The notes under the pieces: generated by a model
What the model was told of the DNA's origin: nothing
What the model saw: the letters and a program-made list of their open reading frames with translations, nothing else
The model's database searches: none
Shown here: positions 9,001 to 13,880 of the stretch, piece after piece
Layout: each line of letters starts with the position of its first letter
How positions within the stretch are numbered: the first letter of the stretch is position 1
Position numbers and translations under genes: made by a program
Source: Ruminiclostridium sp.
GTDB lineage: Bacteria; Bacillota; Clostridia; DSM-8532
Reading direction: 5' to 3'
DNA: 13,880 bases
NCBI GenBank assembly: GCA_003535195.1
Contig: DOHN01000142.1
Span: 1-13,880, forward strand

Positions 9001-12000
9001 GAGCGAGGCAAAATGTCTTTATGATGGCAGTATAGACCCTGTCCGTTCTCTGAATGCGGCTTTGCTTCCTGATGGCACTTCGGCCATCGTCTATCAGATT
9101 TCAGAAGTTAACGTTGATTTAGCCAACGATTCGGAAATTATCTGTGCTGTGCTCGATGCAAACGGAGAGGTGGTTCGGACCCTCCGGCTGACTGACAATA
9201 TGTCGGAAGATGTGAACCCTCAAATCACTACTGCCGAATTCCCCGACGGAATTAAACGATTTATTATCGGCTGGAATGCACAAACCGAGAGTGGAGAAAG
9301 CGTCGTACAGAATGTTGTGGTCAACGCAGACGGAACGCTATACCCCGAATTCTCACTGGAGCTTTCGGACGGCACCGGTGAGACCGGTTATTCAAATTTC
9401 CGGTTCACCAAGGGTGCGGATAAGCTTGAGGATTTATCGTTGATCTGGAGCGAACCCGAGGATGCGGACAGAGACGGCATCTATGAGTATAGCATCTTCG
9501 GAACCAAGCTTCTTGTATCAGATGAAGGCGACGTTTCGGCCTCGGAAAAACAGAAGCTGCTGGAGCTGAACGAGGGTCGCATACTGGATTCCCTAGACAC
9601 AGGGGTGGATTCGGATACAGAAAAAGTACATTTCGTTACGCTCCTGTCTGAGCCAAGCGGCGCATCAACGCTTGCAACGGCAGCGGCTGGATACAAAAAC
9701 ATTATTACGGCAGAAGAACCGTATTATGAATACGAGGATCTGTTGCCCGGACTGGATATGCCGGTTATGTTTACGGTAAAAAATGATGGGATAGATTCCA
9801 TCACTCATCTGACCATTGGACTGGGCGGACAAACCTTTGAATATGAGGACGAAAATATTGCATCCGGAGAGGCTAAGACCTACCTCGTTTCCTATTTGGT
9901 ACCTGAAACATTGGCCAATGCCGATTTTACCGTCACGGCTGAATTTGGAGCCTCCGGGGATACTTGCATAAAGGCCGGTATTTTAAAGCTGGGCCTTCCT
10001 GATGTAGGCATCTACCAGATTGATAGTACCAGGGAGACTCAGCGGGAGCGCGGCTTCCGTGTACTACTGCAAAATACCGCATTTGTTGATTTGAAGAAGG
10101 GTACTCACACCGTTAAGTTAGAAGTTTGGGATCATCCTGATTTTACAGAGGGGTCTCCTTTAAAAACCCTAACGGTTTCCGACGATGACTTTGACATAAT
10201 CAACGACAGTCTTCTGTCTCTGGATGTTACCTTGAAAGAAGAGGATTTGCAATGGCTTCTTGACGAGAACAAAGAAATTCCCGAAGGCGGTGCATGGCTC
10301 TTATTCCGGACGGTGCTAACTGAGGGCGGAAATGTTATTGAAGATGCAGACATATCCAATGATATAGATTTTGTGAATATTTACAGTTTGATTGAGAAAA
10401 ACGGCGCTGCAGTCTCACTAGCAAGCCTTTCACAGGCAATAGACGGGAAAACTACCGTCGAGGTTGAGGTATTTAATAACTCTATGAAAGCCGTACGTAA
10501 CGGAAACCTTATTGTCACCCTCCGGGATGAAAGCGGCAATGCGCTGGAAACACAGCAGACCTATAATCCTGCAGATGAAAACAGTCTCTTATCTATCGCC
10601 GGAGAAGAGCTGCAAAAAGCCAGCCTCATATTTAATCGCACTGGCTACACAGCCGATGTGACCTTTGCACGTGTATCCGGGGAAAGTACCCGGCTTTCAG
10701 TGCTGAACCTGACAGGTATGCCCATGGAATTCAATCCCGATGTATTTGAGTATAACCTTCAGACCTACGACCTCAATAAAACCATTCTAAACGCTGTGGC
10801 AGAAAATCCGGCCTCCACTATTTCGGTTACCAAGGACGGTATTCCGGTATCAGTATCCGGCCCCATTTCCATGGCTTACGGAACCACAGTTTTTGCCATC
10901 ACAGTGACTACCGGCGCGACCAGAGCAACCTATACGGTTACGGTGGGAAACAACATACTTTATGACGATGCAGATCCCGGAAACGACCAACCCGTCCATC
11001 CCAACAAACCTAAAAGCGGTGAATCAGTTAGTTACAGTGCAGGGCTGACCATTTGCGGAACCAAGCAAAAGGATTTATCTGTAAGTCTGAGGGGCGGGCG
11101 CGCAGTAGTATCCCTGGGACCTCTGGCACAGGAGATTTTCTCTGGGAACACTGAAGCCATTTTGGACATACCATCCGTTCCCGGGGTGGATGGCTATACG
11201 CTGGAAGTGCCTGCCCATATCCTTTGCGGCCCGTATATGGGAGCGGCGCTCACCGTTTCCACCGAGCTGGGAAGCATCCGCATTCCAGCTAGAATGTTGG
11301 CGGGTATTGCACACCTTGAGGGAAAAACTGCAGAGATTAATATGGACATAGTCGATAAATCAAAATTGCCCGAAGAAATCAGAGCAGACGTAGGCGACCG
11401 TCCTATGCTATCCCTGACTCTTACGCTAGATGGTGTGAAGATCGATTGGAACAATCCCGATGCACCGGTGACAGTGAGCATACCCTATACACCGGCTGCC
11501 GAGGAATTTAAAAATCCCCAAAGCATTGTCATCCGGTACATAGACGGCAGCGGCCGTGTAGGTTCGATACCTAATGGACGCTATGATCCGATTACAGGCG
11601 CGGTAGCTTTCTCCACCACCCATTTCAGCTATTATGCTGTAGTCTATAACCCTGCGTACTTCAACGACGTAGCGGCAGATGCGTGGTATAACAAACCTGT
11701 GAGTTTCATAGCGGCAAGAGGTATAACCCTCGGTACGGGCAACGGAAAGTACAGTCCTGAAGCCATGCTGACGCGGGGTGAATTCATAGTCCTGATGATG
11801 CGAGCTTACGATATAAAGGCAGACGAGGATCCCATGGACAATTTCATCGATGCGGGGGACACCTATTATACCGGTTATCTCGCGGCAGCAAAGCGGTTTG
11901 GTATTTCTGCAGGAGTGGGAAACAACATGTTTGCTCCGGATAAAAATATTACACGTCAAGAAATGTTTACTCTGTTGTATAACGCATTGAGAGTAATAAA

Positions 12001-12217
12001 GCAGTTGCCGGAGACAAATAATTCTGATGAGGTTGCCCGGAGCAAATCGCTTTCTGACTTCACAGACAATGGGCAAATAGCCTCCTGGGCTAGGGAGGCT
12101 ATGGCGCTGCTGGTTGAAACCGGTATTATCAGCGGAAACGCTGGAAAGCTTACACCAGCAGGAATAACCACAAGAGCGCAAATGGCGCAGGTATTATATA
12201 ATCTGTATCAGGGTTGA
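3032..12217 (+). CDS. Giant secreted multi-domain surface protein with three C-terminal SLH repeats
   Basis: A 3,061-residue protein predicted to be exported and held on the cell wall. Residues 1-28 form a signal peptide: basic MKDMKR, a hydrophobic run LALVLVLSVALTLI, then PAQSIAQ as the likely cleavage region. The middle is almost entirely beta-rich: a domain at about 83-207, an Ig-like segment at about 391-496 (VPPVVKGVST onward), a Big_2-like segment near 643-707 (FKWSSSDESIAEIDENGSI), then several undefined beta modules. A Gly/aromatic-rich segment spans about 1537-1740 (includes GGGGGFKKNF), followed by a charged linker. About six TolB/PD40-like propeller blades occupy 1815-2150, CARDB-like segments 2225-2550, and a cadherin-like domain 2552-2640. 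A clostridial pre-SLH module (2663-2875, ending THFSYYAVVYNP) and three SLH repeats (2876-3061) finish the chain. SLH repeats bind pyruvylated secondary wall polymer, giving non-covalent anchoring. There is no LPXTG motif or obvious catalytic domain, so an adhesive, scaffold or binding role is inferred. The gene is monocistronic by appearance, with a divergent tetR upstream and a terminator just downstream. The intact 9.2-kb frame shows the gene is under selection. Confidence 0.95.
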   Translation: MKDMKRPLALVLVLSVALTLIPAQSIAQNEKGAGNKVGDTPLSEIFQTSQSPVAYQLSPTLDTESAAETLVQNPSGITYDTRVSYEIEAVGLPGQTDADTRSAVIHFTLDNPGEQPVSFRYKAVYGSAEYGHLTGAISGTVILSQAESEKDVIIEIAPFADNPGNYNMPNTPNTFWTGEHIFYLCCGDIQNALFDGDRESITVPMPVKSEFDCIAAYDNAANTELIDLNQVAGGTSGVYPVPEPIPENHELRFTAEISGDVRKMLDAGVFSHIHLPQGYFVNESDGVQEVTYHIRAKNDEFIPPKEAYIFQSKCISLAANGQTSFYSGEFTRELPAEEVNLGAGAEGNGIFNKLDFSFDYSMVTSPDAISTCFLDETGQYLQYQVGFSDQVPPVVKGVSTGMDNAHYGDDIPITIEFSEPVYTGGITFKVDDQTLSPMEGAGTISQRVSFLYRLGDEALNAESFTINVSDISGAVDLSGKTQEGSGSGSALVNISFDPRLTFAYCAQPSVSLDQGTGRNMAATVSIPLKQDTELSNWLTHESRLSAGNLSTVVKARAITTEGTIDIPLTVQTDLTRVTGLTGFFTVPENTTDDDVLYALEIYVDTGSGYKRVDSLVTIYAVQPIILVDDENDITLDYITWPPGDSIFINAGSTLSLGYYLNVDATWIGLEYFKWSSSDESIAEIDENGSIILNAAGQVYFTLAVTNPLSEEAILFNSRTLSVLESQDAYLYVPNGVKNQDLLIGSDAKISFSSNLADRNDLYGGSGTETTYTFTLYDADYDDGGMKKGSPLSTEVIRATAQAPLNSYTVPAALLTKVTAKNQYGYILEISAKDMHSGITKATGANIRIRQLPAKASLNHPESVFLLDNAEGFTVEFNIGNKSAETEYTLTVTKNSESTPIKTVASPAAIEPLTVNISDVESSRLLDVYTVGLKAKNLSAEAWSYDSYCVYVYNKFAMNMLLDGFPAPDALTIGYDFKDGDVIYNTNFLKYRSSIGKELLKTVKINDRAYAWSTIADRVTWQVAGESVSLWYEGRRIGDSYNPALLPGTSLLLSGGGAGSSVITATHTLTGMTDSMNVTLEPLNDKLYLFRVYQNVPCKLVYTNGNGKEKTVTFSGEVGVYEESGIESDVVFYPTDAAENVYDFAAINHSDLTGNQKGSSSFDLYPVNTVKLPPINYNVSLELFDEISGMPYAGDIIIRGGVYLNDKYQKNTTINGKMGNADQTVSADGKGRYRLSFRPADFTGRLLLSDKLRYVIEVGFADNSHLTQYITIENDAILAQKSSPLGVCLKEGIKALDASSIQNSAIVLSQTLTVDGEEKSFYDRIYLEEEPKSAILDMTVMVPQYSNNYYKLFLLDSSDKLETGSPVGEFIYAYPFSDSVTLRLVCDITVMLKYRAARAIKPGGRANYYLCIRSIDGSREIKLSKPLEVQNLINVPDMDNLFKTRGGEQGDLVAFYSSIWQMCRNSGDVNSTEDNDAVKPSLDFLKDYSLDYSSIGLEIQSTDDPLVYRGIIRFAAGSYSKDNPSGLFVGSGEKTSFKFMPGPSDIKAMAKGTFLKKAKEAMNAKGGSFKSYGGGAYIDCEVYYDIDEREWKIRLLYGDFYLGGGGGFKKNFNGWVSFVPVTATFKYTMTAEAGLTILHNKAKNITAYIPRLRPVFSIYGFGGVGFDYTFLAFKAGGYGFVQHEQLYRWYTDNEGLKMDGQQLKILGEVGVEFDIWLAFVKLSGKYVLTDYSKSWEYNQHNEISKKIQENAKEREKKRFLAPGGYSENDESGMIMLVPVEESAAFEDRSYLKDYERFWGSPSSGRRMFALYSAGELTDIWTNAYPNAAPRLSDDGELMVYLSDMDSEDLSDTAVLFALKDGTGSFSAEGIEIAESDYPDSSPSLSGTKEGASAVWVRSFTDIAGEAGSEAAMEDVVNGLAASEIMAGIYKGGAFTSTRLTDNGNPDLSPVTAAFGNRAIAAWRSVTLGDMDNPLDFTCDYIMYSIYDGSDWSEAKCLYDGSIDPVRSLNAALLPDGTSAIVYQISEVNVDLANDSEIICAVLDANGEVVRTLRLTDNMSEDVNPQITTAEFPDGIKRFIIGWNAQTESGESVVQNVVVNADGTLYPEFSLELSDGTGETGYSNFRFTKGADKLEDLSLIWSEPEDADRDGIYEYSIFGTKLLVSDEGDVSASEKQKLLELNEGRILDSLDTGVDSDTEKVHFVTLLSEPSGASTLATAAAGYKNIITAEEPYYEYEDLLPGLDMPVMFTVKNDGIDSITHLTIGLGGQTFEYEDENIASGEAKTYLVSYLVPETLANADFTVTAEFGASGDTCIKAGILKLGLPDVGIYQIDSTRETQRERGFRVLLQNTAFVDLKKGTHTVKLEVWDHPDFTEGSPLKTLTVSDDDFDIINDSLLSLDVTLKEEDLQWLLDENKEIPEGGAWLLFRTVLTEGGNVIEDADISNDIDFVNIYSLIEKNGAAVSLASLSQAIDGKTTVEVEVFNNSMKAVRNGNLIVTLRDESGNALETQQTYNPADENSLLSIAGEELQKASLIFNRTGYTADVTFARVSGESTRLSVLNLTGMPMEFNPDVFEYNLQTYDLNKTILNAVAENPASTISVTKDGIPVSVSGPISMAYGTTVFAITVTTGATRATYTVTVGNNILYDDADPGNDQPVHPNKPKSGESVSYSAGLTICGTKQKDLSVSLRGGRAVVSLGPLAQEIFSGNTEAILDIPSVPGVDGYTLEVPAHILCGPYMGAALTVSTELGSIRIPARMLAGIAHLEGKTAEINMDIVDKSKLPEEIRADVGDRPMLSLTLTLDGVKIDWNNPDAPVTVSIPYTPAAEEFKNPQSIVIRYIDGSGRVGSIPNGRYDPITGAVAFSTTHFSYYAVVYNPAYFNDVAADAWYNKPVSFIAARGITLGTGNGKYSPEAMLTRGEFIVLMMRAYDIKADEDPMDNFIDAGDTYYTGYLAAAKRFGISAGVGNNMFAPDKNITRQEMFTLLYNALRVIKQLPETNNSDEVARSKSLSDFTDNGQIASWAREAMALLVETGIISGNAGKLTPAGITTRAQMAQVLYNLYQG
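11657..12214 (+). repeat. Three SLH repeats (cell-wall anchor) of the giant protein
   Basis: Repeat 1 begins YFNDVAADAWYNKPVSFIAA and contains LTRGEF (T2914-E2917). Repeat 2 begins FIDAGDTYYTGYLAAAKRFG and contains ITRQEM (T2974-E2977). Repeat 3 begins FTDNGQIASWAREAMALLVE and contains TTRAQM (T3047-Q3050). The TRAE-type motif is the known ligand-contacting signature of SLH domains. Repeats 1 and 2 keep the Arg and Glu; repeat 3 has Gln in place of Glu. The repeats are diverged at the DNA level and are recognised from the protein. Confidence 0.93.
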
Positions 12218-12243
12218 ATTTGCCACGGGATATGTGCTATTGC

Positions 12244-12261
12244 AGGGGTGGCCCCTTTTTT
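12244..12261 (+). terminator. Short intrinsic terminator after the SLH-protein gene
   Basis: GGGG (12245-12248), a three-base loop TGG, then CCCC (12252-12255) is followed by six T residues, starting 28 bases after the stop codon. The stem is short but all G-C. An alternative pairing of GCCAC near 12222 with GTGGC at 12248-12252 could also form. Position, GC stem and T-tract fit a rho-independent terminator; the short stem lowers confidence. Confidence 0.55.
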
Positions 12262-12296
12262 GTTTCTATTAACTGCACCTGTGCAATCAACAAGTA

Positions 12297-12407
12297 TTAC
12301 TTAGCACGACGGATGTCAAGCAATAAGCGCTGTCTGCTCCGTTCCGGATGGTCAAATTCGTCCCGGCCAATGGCGTGGGGATTAAAAATTTGGCCGGGCA
12401 TGTACAT
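12297..12407 (-). pseudogene. Probable C-terminal remnant or small unrecognised minus-strand gene
   Basis: Read on the minus strand, the frame is open from 12437 (stop at 12438-12440) to TAA at 12297-12299. It contains GQIFNPHAIGRDEFDHPERS followed by RQRLLLDIRRAK, a charged, helix-like sequence that looks like real coding sequence rather than a random frame. From the ATG at 12407 it would encode 36 residues, but there is no Shine-Dalgarno before it. It more likely represents the tail of a gene whose upstream part has been lost. It lies between two convergent genes. I do not recognise the family. The opposite-strand frame over the same bases is Cys/Trp/Ser-rich and looks like its shadow. Confidence 0.28.
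12362..12398. repeat. 9-bp perfect inverted repeat
   Basis: CCCGGCCAA (12362-12370) and TTGGCCGGG (12390-12398) are exact reverse complements separated by 19 bases. In RNA this would make a stable GC-rich stem, but neither strand has a T-tract after it, so it is not a standard terminator. It lies inside the putative minus-strand remnant. Possible explanations are a processed or structured RNA element, a small repeat, or chance in a GC-rich patch. Confidence 0.45.
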
Positions 12408-12450
12408 CCCGCTGTTTGGGCAAGCGGTGGCGGATGGCTATGCGACAAAA

Positions 12451-12477
12451 AAGGAGTGTACAATGATTGTATGGTAA
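12451..12477 (+). other. Orphan Shine-Dalgarno and start codon with a four-codon frame
   Basis: AAGGAG (12451-12456, preceded by an A run) sits six bases before an ATG at 12463, an ideal initiation spacing, yet the frame reads only Met-Ile-Val-Trp before TAA at 12475-12477. The start is embedded in a 13-bp palindrome, TACAATGATTGTA (12459-12471). It may be the severed start of a lost gene or a coincidence. No protein is claimed. Confidence 0.25.
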
Positions 12478-12508
12478 TAAATATATAATATATTGGTTTT
12501 GAGGGGGC

Positions 12509-13880
12509 TCAATCCCAAAGCTTCATTTGCTGGAAATCTGATACTCTATAGAAAGCCTTCTCCAGGGCTTCGTCCTTATCGTCTAAGTCTGTGCTGCGTT
12601 TGAACTCATCAAATTTCAGGTATTCCTTGCTGCTGGCAGCCCCTTTCCTGACTCTCAGCATATAGACCAGATTAAAATTGTTCAAAATGGAACTCTGCTT
12701 TAAGTCTGTAAGACAGATAAGCTGAGTGTTGTAGCGTTTGGCAATGTCAAACAGCGGTTTGAGCAAATGTTGGGACGAAATTGGGCCAAAGGGATTATCC
12801 ATGATGAGAACACGGGTTCCCGGTTTGGTCATATCTTCCCCTGCACCGCTCCGAACGACCTGCTCCTGGGCACGGCTGTAGGCCATCAATGCAGAAAGTA
12901 CGGAAAAATAAATCACAAACTTTTCACCGCCTGAATTTTCACGAATTGCATCTTCCCATATCTTTGGACGGCTGTTGCTCATGTTGATATCGATTTTATA
13001 GACGAAGACCGGTATTCTGGTTGTGCCAAGATAGGTATTCAAAAGCTCACGGCTTTGAATCAGCTTGTCAATGCTGCTTTTGATTTCCCGGGTGCTCTTG
13101 CCGCTTCGATATTCCTCGCGCACTTCCTGAACAGATTTTTCGATATATGCCTGCATACGGACCTTCGCGGCCTCCGGACTATCGAGTTCCATTCCTATCC
13201 TGAGCATATTTGTGGCCGTAGAGCGGCCTTCAAGATGTACTGCAGACCGCTGTTCAATACGTTTGAGCTCATCATGGATTTTACTGCCATGGAACCAGCA
13301 ATGCTGCACTACATCAGACTGGCTCCGATCGAGACTTTCGAGGCGGGTGTTCAGCATGGAAAGCTGCTGGGCCAGTATTCCCGCATGGTCAGACATTCTC
13401 TCATATAAATAGTAGAAAGGCTCATACCCGTCGGAGGCCCGATCCAGCATGGCATCAAGTCCCTGAAATAGGTTTGAAAGAAGACCGCTTTGCTGATTGA
13501 AATCAGACCGGAGCTTATTATAGCTGCGTAAAAACTGCTCCTTTTTATTGCTGATGTCCTCTTTAGAGGATTTAAGACTGCTTAGCAGCAAGTCAAGCTG
13601 TTTTTTCCAATCATTCTGAAGCGTGAAGGCAGGAGATGGTTTTGTTCCTTGCAAGTTCATGCCATCTGCGATTTTATCCAGTCCCTGTCTAAGACCAGAG
13701 ATTTCTGTTTCCAGTTGCTTCTTCTGTTCTGAAAACTGTCTTTGATCGTTTTTCAATGCATTTCGCCGATTATTGTAATCACGGAATATTTCAGTTTCCG
13801 ATAGGGGTTCGGTAAGACCTTTTTGCTCAAGATCCCTTCGTGATCTGTCAAGACGATCCTTTGTGACGGCTGCATTTTTA
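12509..13880 (-). CDS. SMC/Rad50-like coiled-coil ATPase, C-terminal part (5' end beyond window)
   Basis: The frame is open from the right edge to TGA at 12509-12511, giving 456 visible residues. The TTG at 13754-13756 is only an internal Leu codon, because reading continues upstream with charged coiled-coil sequence. Roughly the first 280 residues are Lys/Glu/Gln/Leu-rich and coiled-coil-like, interrupted by an aromatic segment YEPFYYLYERMSDH. The C-terminal head has an ABC signature, ENSGGEKFVIYFSVLSAL (NSGGEK at plus 12920-12937), and a Walker B strand RVLIMDNPFG (12785-12814). Walker B shows Asp-Asn where most SMC/Rad50 proteins have Asp-Glu. The following strand ends LICLTDLKQ, without the usual switch His. 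The N-terminal Walker A head must lie outside the window. Such ATPases act on DNA in chromosome maintenance, repair or anti-plasmid/phage defence. No gene follows on the same strand, so this is the last gene of its unit. The SMC-like fold class is fairly sure; the specific system is unknown. Confidence 0.8.
   Translation of the reverse strand, partial: KNAAVTKDRLDRSRRDLEQKGLTEPLSETEIFRDYNNRRNALKNDQRQFSEQKKQLETEISGLRQGLDKIADGMNLQGTKPSPAFTLQNDWKKQLDLLLSSLKSSKEDISNKKEQFLRSYNKLRSDFNQQSGLLSNLFQGLDAMLDRASDGYEPFYYLYERMSDHAGILAQQLSMLNTRLESLDRSQSDVVQHCWFHGSKIHDELKRIEQRSAVHLEGRSTATNMLRIGMELDSPEAAKVRMQAYIEKSVQEVREEYRSGKSTREIKSSIDKLIQSRELLNTYLGTTRIPVFVYKIDINMSNSRPKIWEDAIRENSGGEKFVIYFSVLSALMAYSRAQEQVVRSGAGEDMTKPGTRVLIMDNPFGPISSQHLLKPLFDIAKRYNTQLICLTDLKQSSILNNFNLVYMLRVRKGAASSKEYLKFDEFKRSTDLDDKDEALEKAFYRVSDFQQMKLWD

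Noticed and set aside
11426..12181. Long antisense open frame (251 codons) under the SLH repeats
   Set aside because: It lies wholly opposite the SLH coding sequence, is rich in Cys, His and Arg with no domain pattern, and is best explained as a codon-bias shadow.
12274..12285. TGCACCTGTGCA near-palindrome after the SLH terminator
   Set aside because: It is short, has no adjacent promoter or partner gene, and similar symmetry is expected by chance in a region of this length.
12214..12477. Plus-strand frame of 87 codons starting at the SLH stop
   Set aside because: It reads through the terminator and is a Cys/Trp/Ser-rich shadow of the more protein-like minus-strand frame in the same bases.
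12499..12512. TTGAG-GGGG-CTCAA hairpin as terminator of the ATPase gene
   Set aside because: It overlaps the stop codon and on the minus strand is followed by AAAACC, not a T-tract.
13754..13756. TTG as the start codon of the right-hand ATPase gene
   Set aside because: The same frame continues without a stop to the window edge with coiled-coil-like sequence, and SMC-like proteins need an N-terminal Walker A head further upstream.
12509..13880. Wadjet JetC (MukB-like) assignment for the coiled-coil ATPase
   Set aside because: The head motifs are SMC-like, but Walker B is Asp-Asn. In canonical Wadjet order a JetD gene follows JetC, and here nothing follows on that strand. The other Jet genes cannot be assessed because upstream sequence is outside the window.

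Overview
The window looks like a piece of an anaerobic Firmicutes (Clostridia-type) chromosome. The evidence is the strong Shine-Dalgarno sites, a very large secreted protein ending in three S-layer homology (SLH) repeats with the pre-SLH module typical of clostridial surface proteins, and a CoA-disulfide reductase/rhodanese fusion of the kind found in Firmicutes. No rRNA, tRNA, CRISPR array or intact insertion sequence is visible.

Layout, left to right. (1) 1-1999: an AT-rich, plus-strand metabolic pair. It holds the 3' end of a RidA-family enamine/imine deaminase and a complete FAD-dependent CoA-disulfide reductase with a C-terminal rhodanese domain (thiol, persulfide and redox chemistry). 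(2) 2000-2273: a gap with no convincing intact gene, only short hydrophobic or charged reading frames that may be gene debris. (3) 2274-12217: a regulator-target pair. A minus-strand TetR-family repressor faces a plus-strand giant gene for a secreted, SLH-anchored protein of about 3,061 residues. The 134-bp divergent region between their preferred starts carries a perfect 14-bp palindrome (ATGACTGCAGTCAT), a good operator candidate that overlaps or abuts the -35 regions of both genes. (4) 12218-12508: a convergent gap with a short GC-rich terminator, a probable minus-strand gene remnant, a 9-bp inverted repeat and an orphan Shine-Dalgarno/start. (5) 12509-13880: the C-terminal part of a minus-strand SMC/Rad50-like coiled-coil ATPase running off the right edge.

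The most interesting unit is the TetR plus giant surface protein. The protein is a chain of beta-rich modules: Ig-like and Big_2-like segments, a glycine/aromatic-rich segment of unknown fold, about six TolB/PD40-like propeller blades, CARDB-like segments, a cadherin-like domain, a pre-SLH module and three SLH repeats. I infer that a single repressor, probably responding to a small ligand, switches production of this S-layer-associated protein. The SMC-like ATPase at the right edge has an unusual Walker B (Asp-Asn instead of Asp-Glu). It could belong to a genome-defence or chromosome-maintenance operon whose other genes lie beyond the window. The left pair, the TetR/SLH pair and the right gene look like three independent transcription units.
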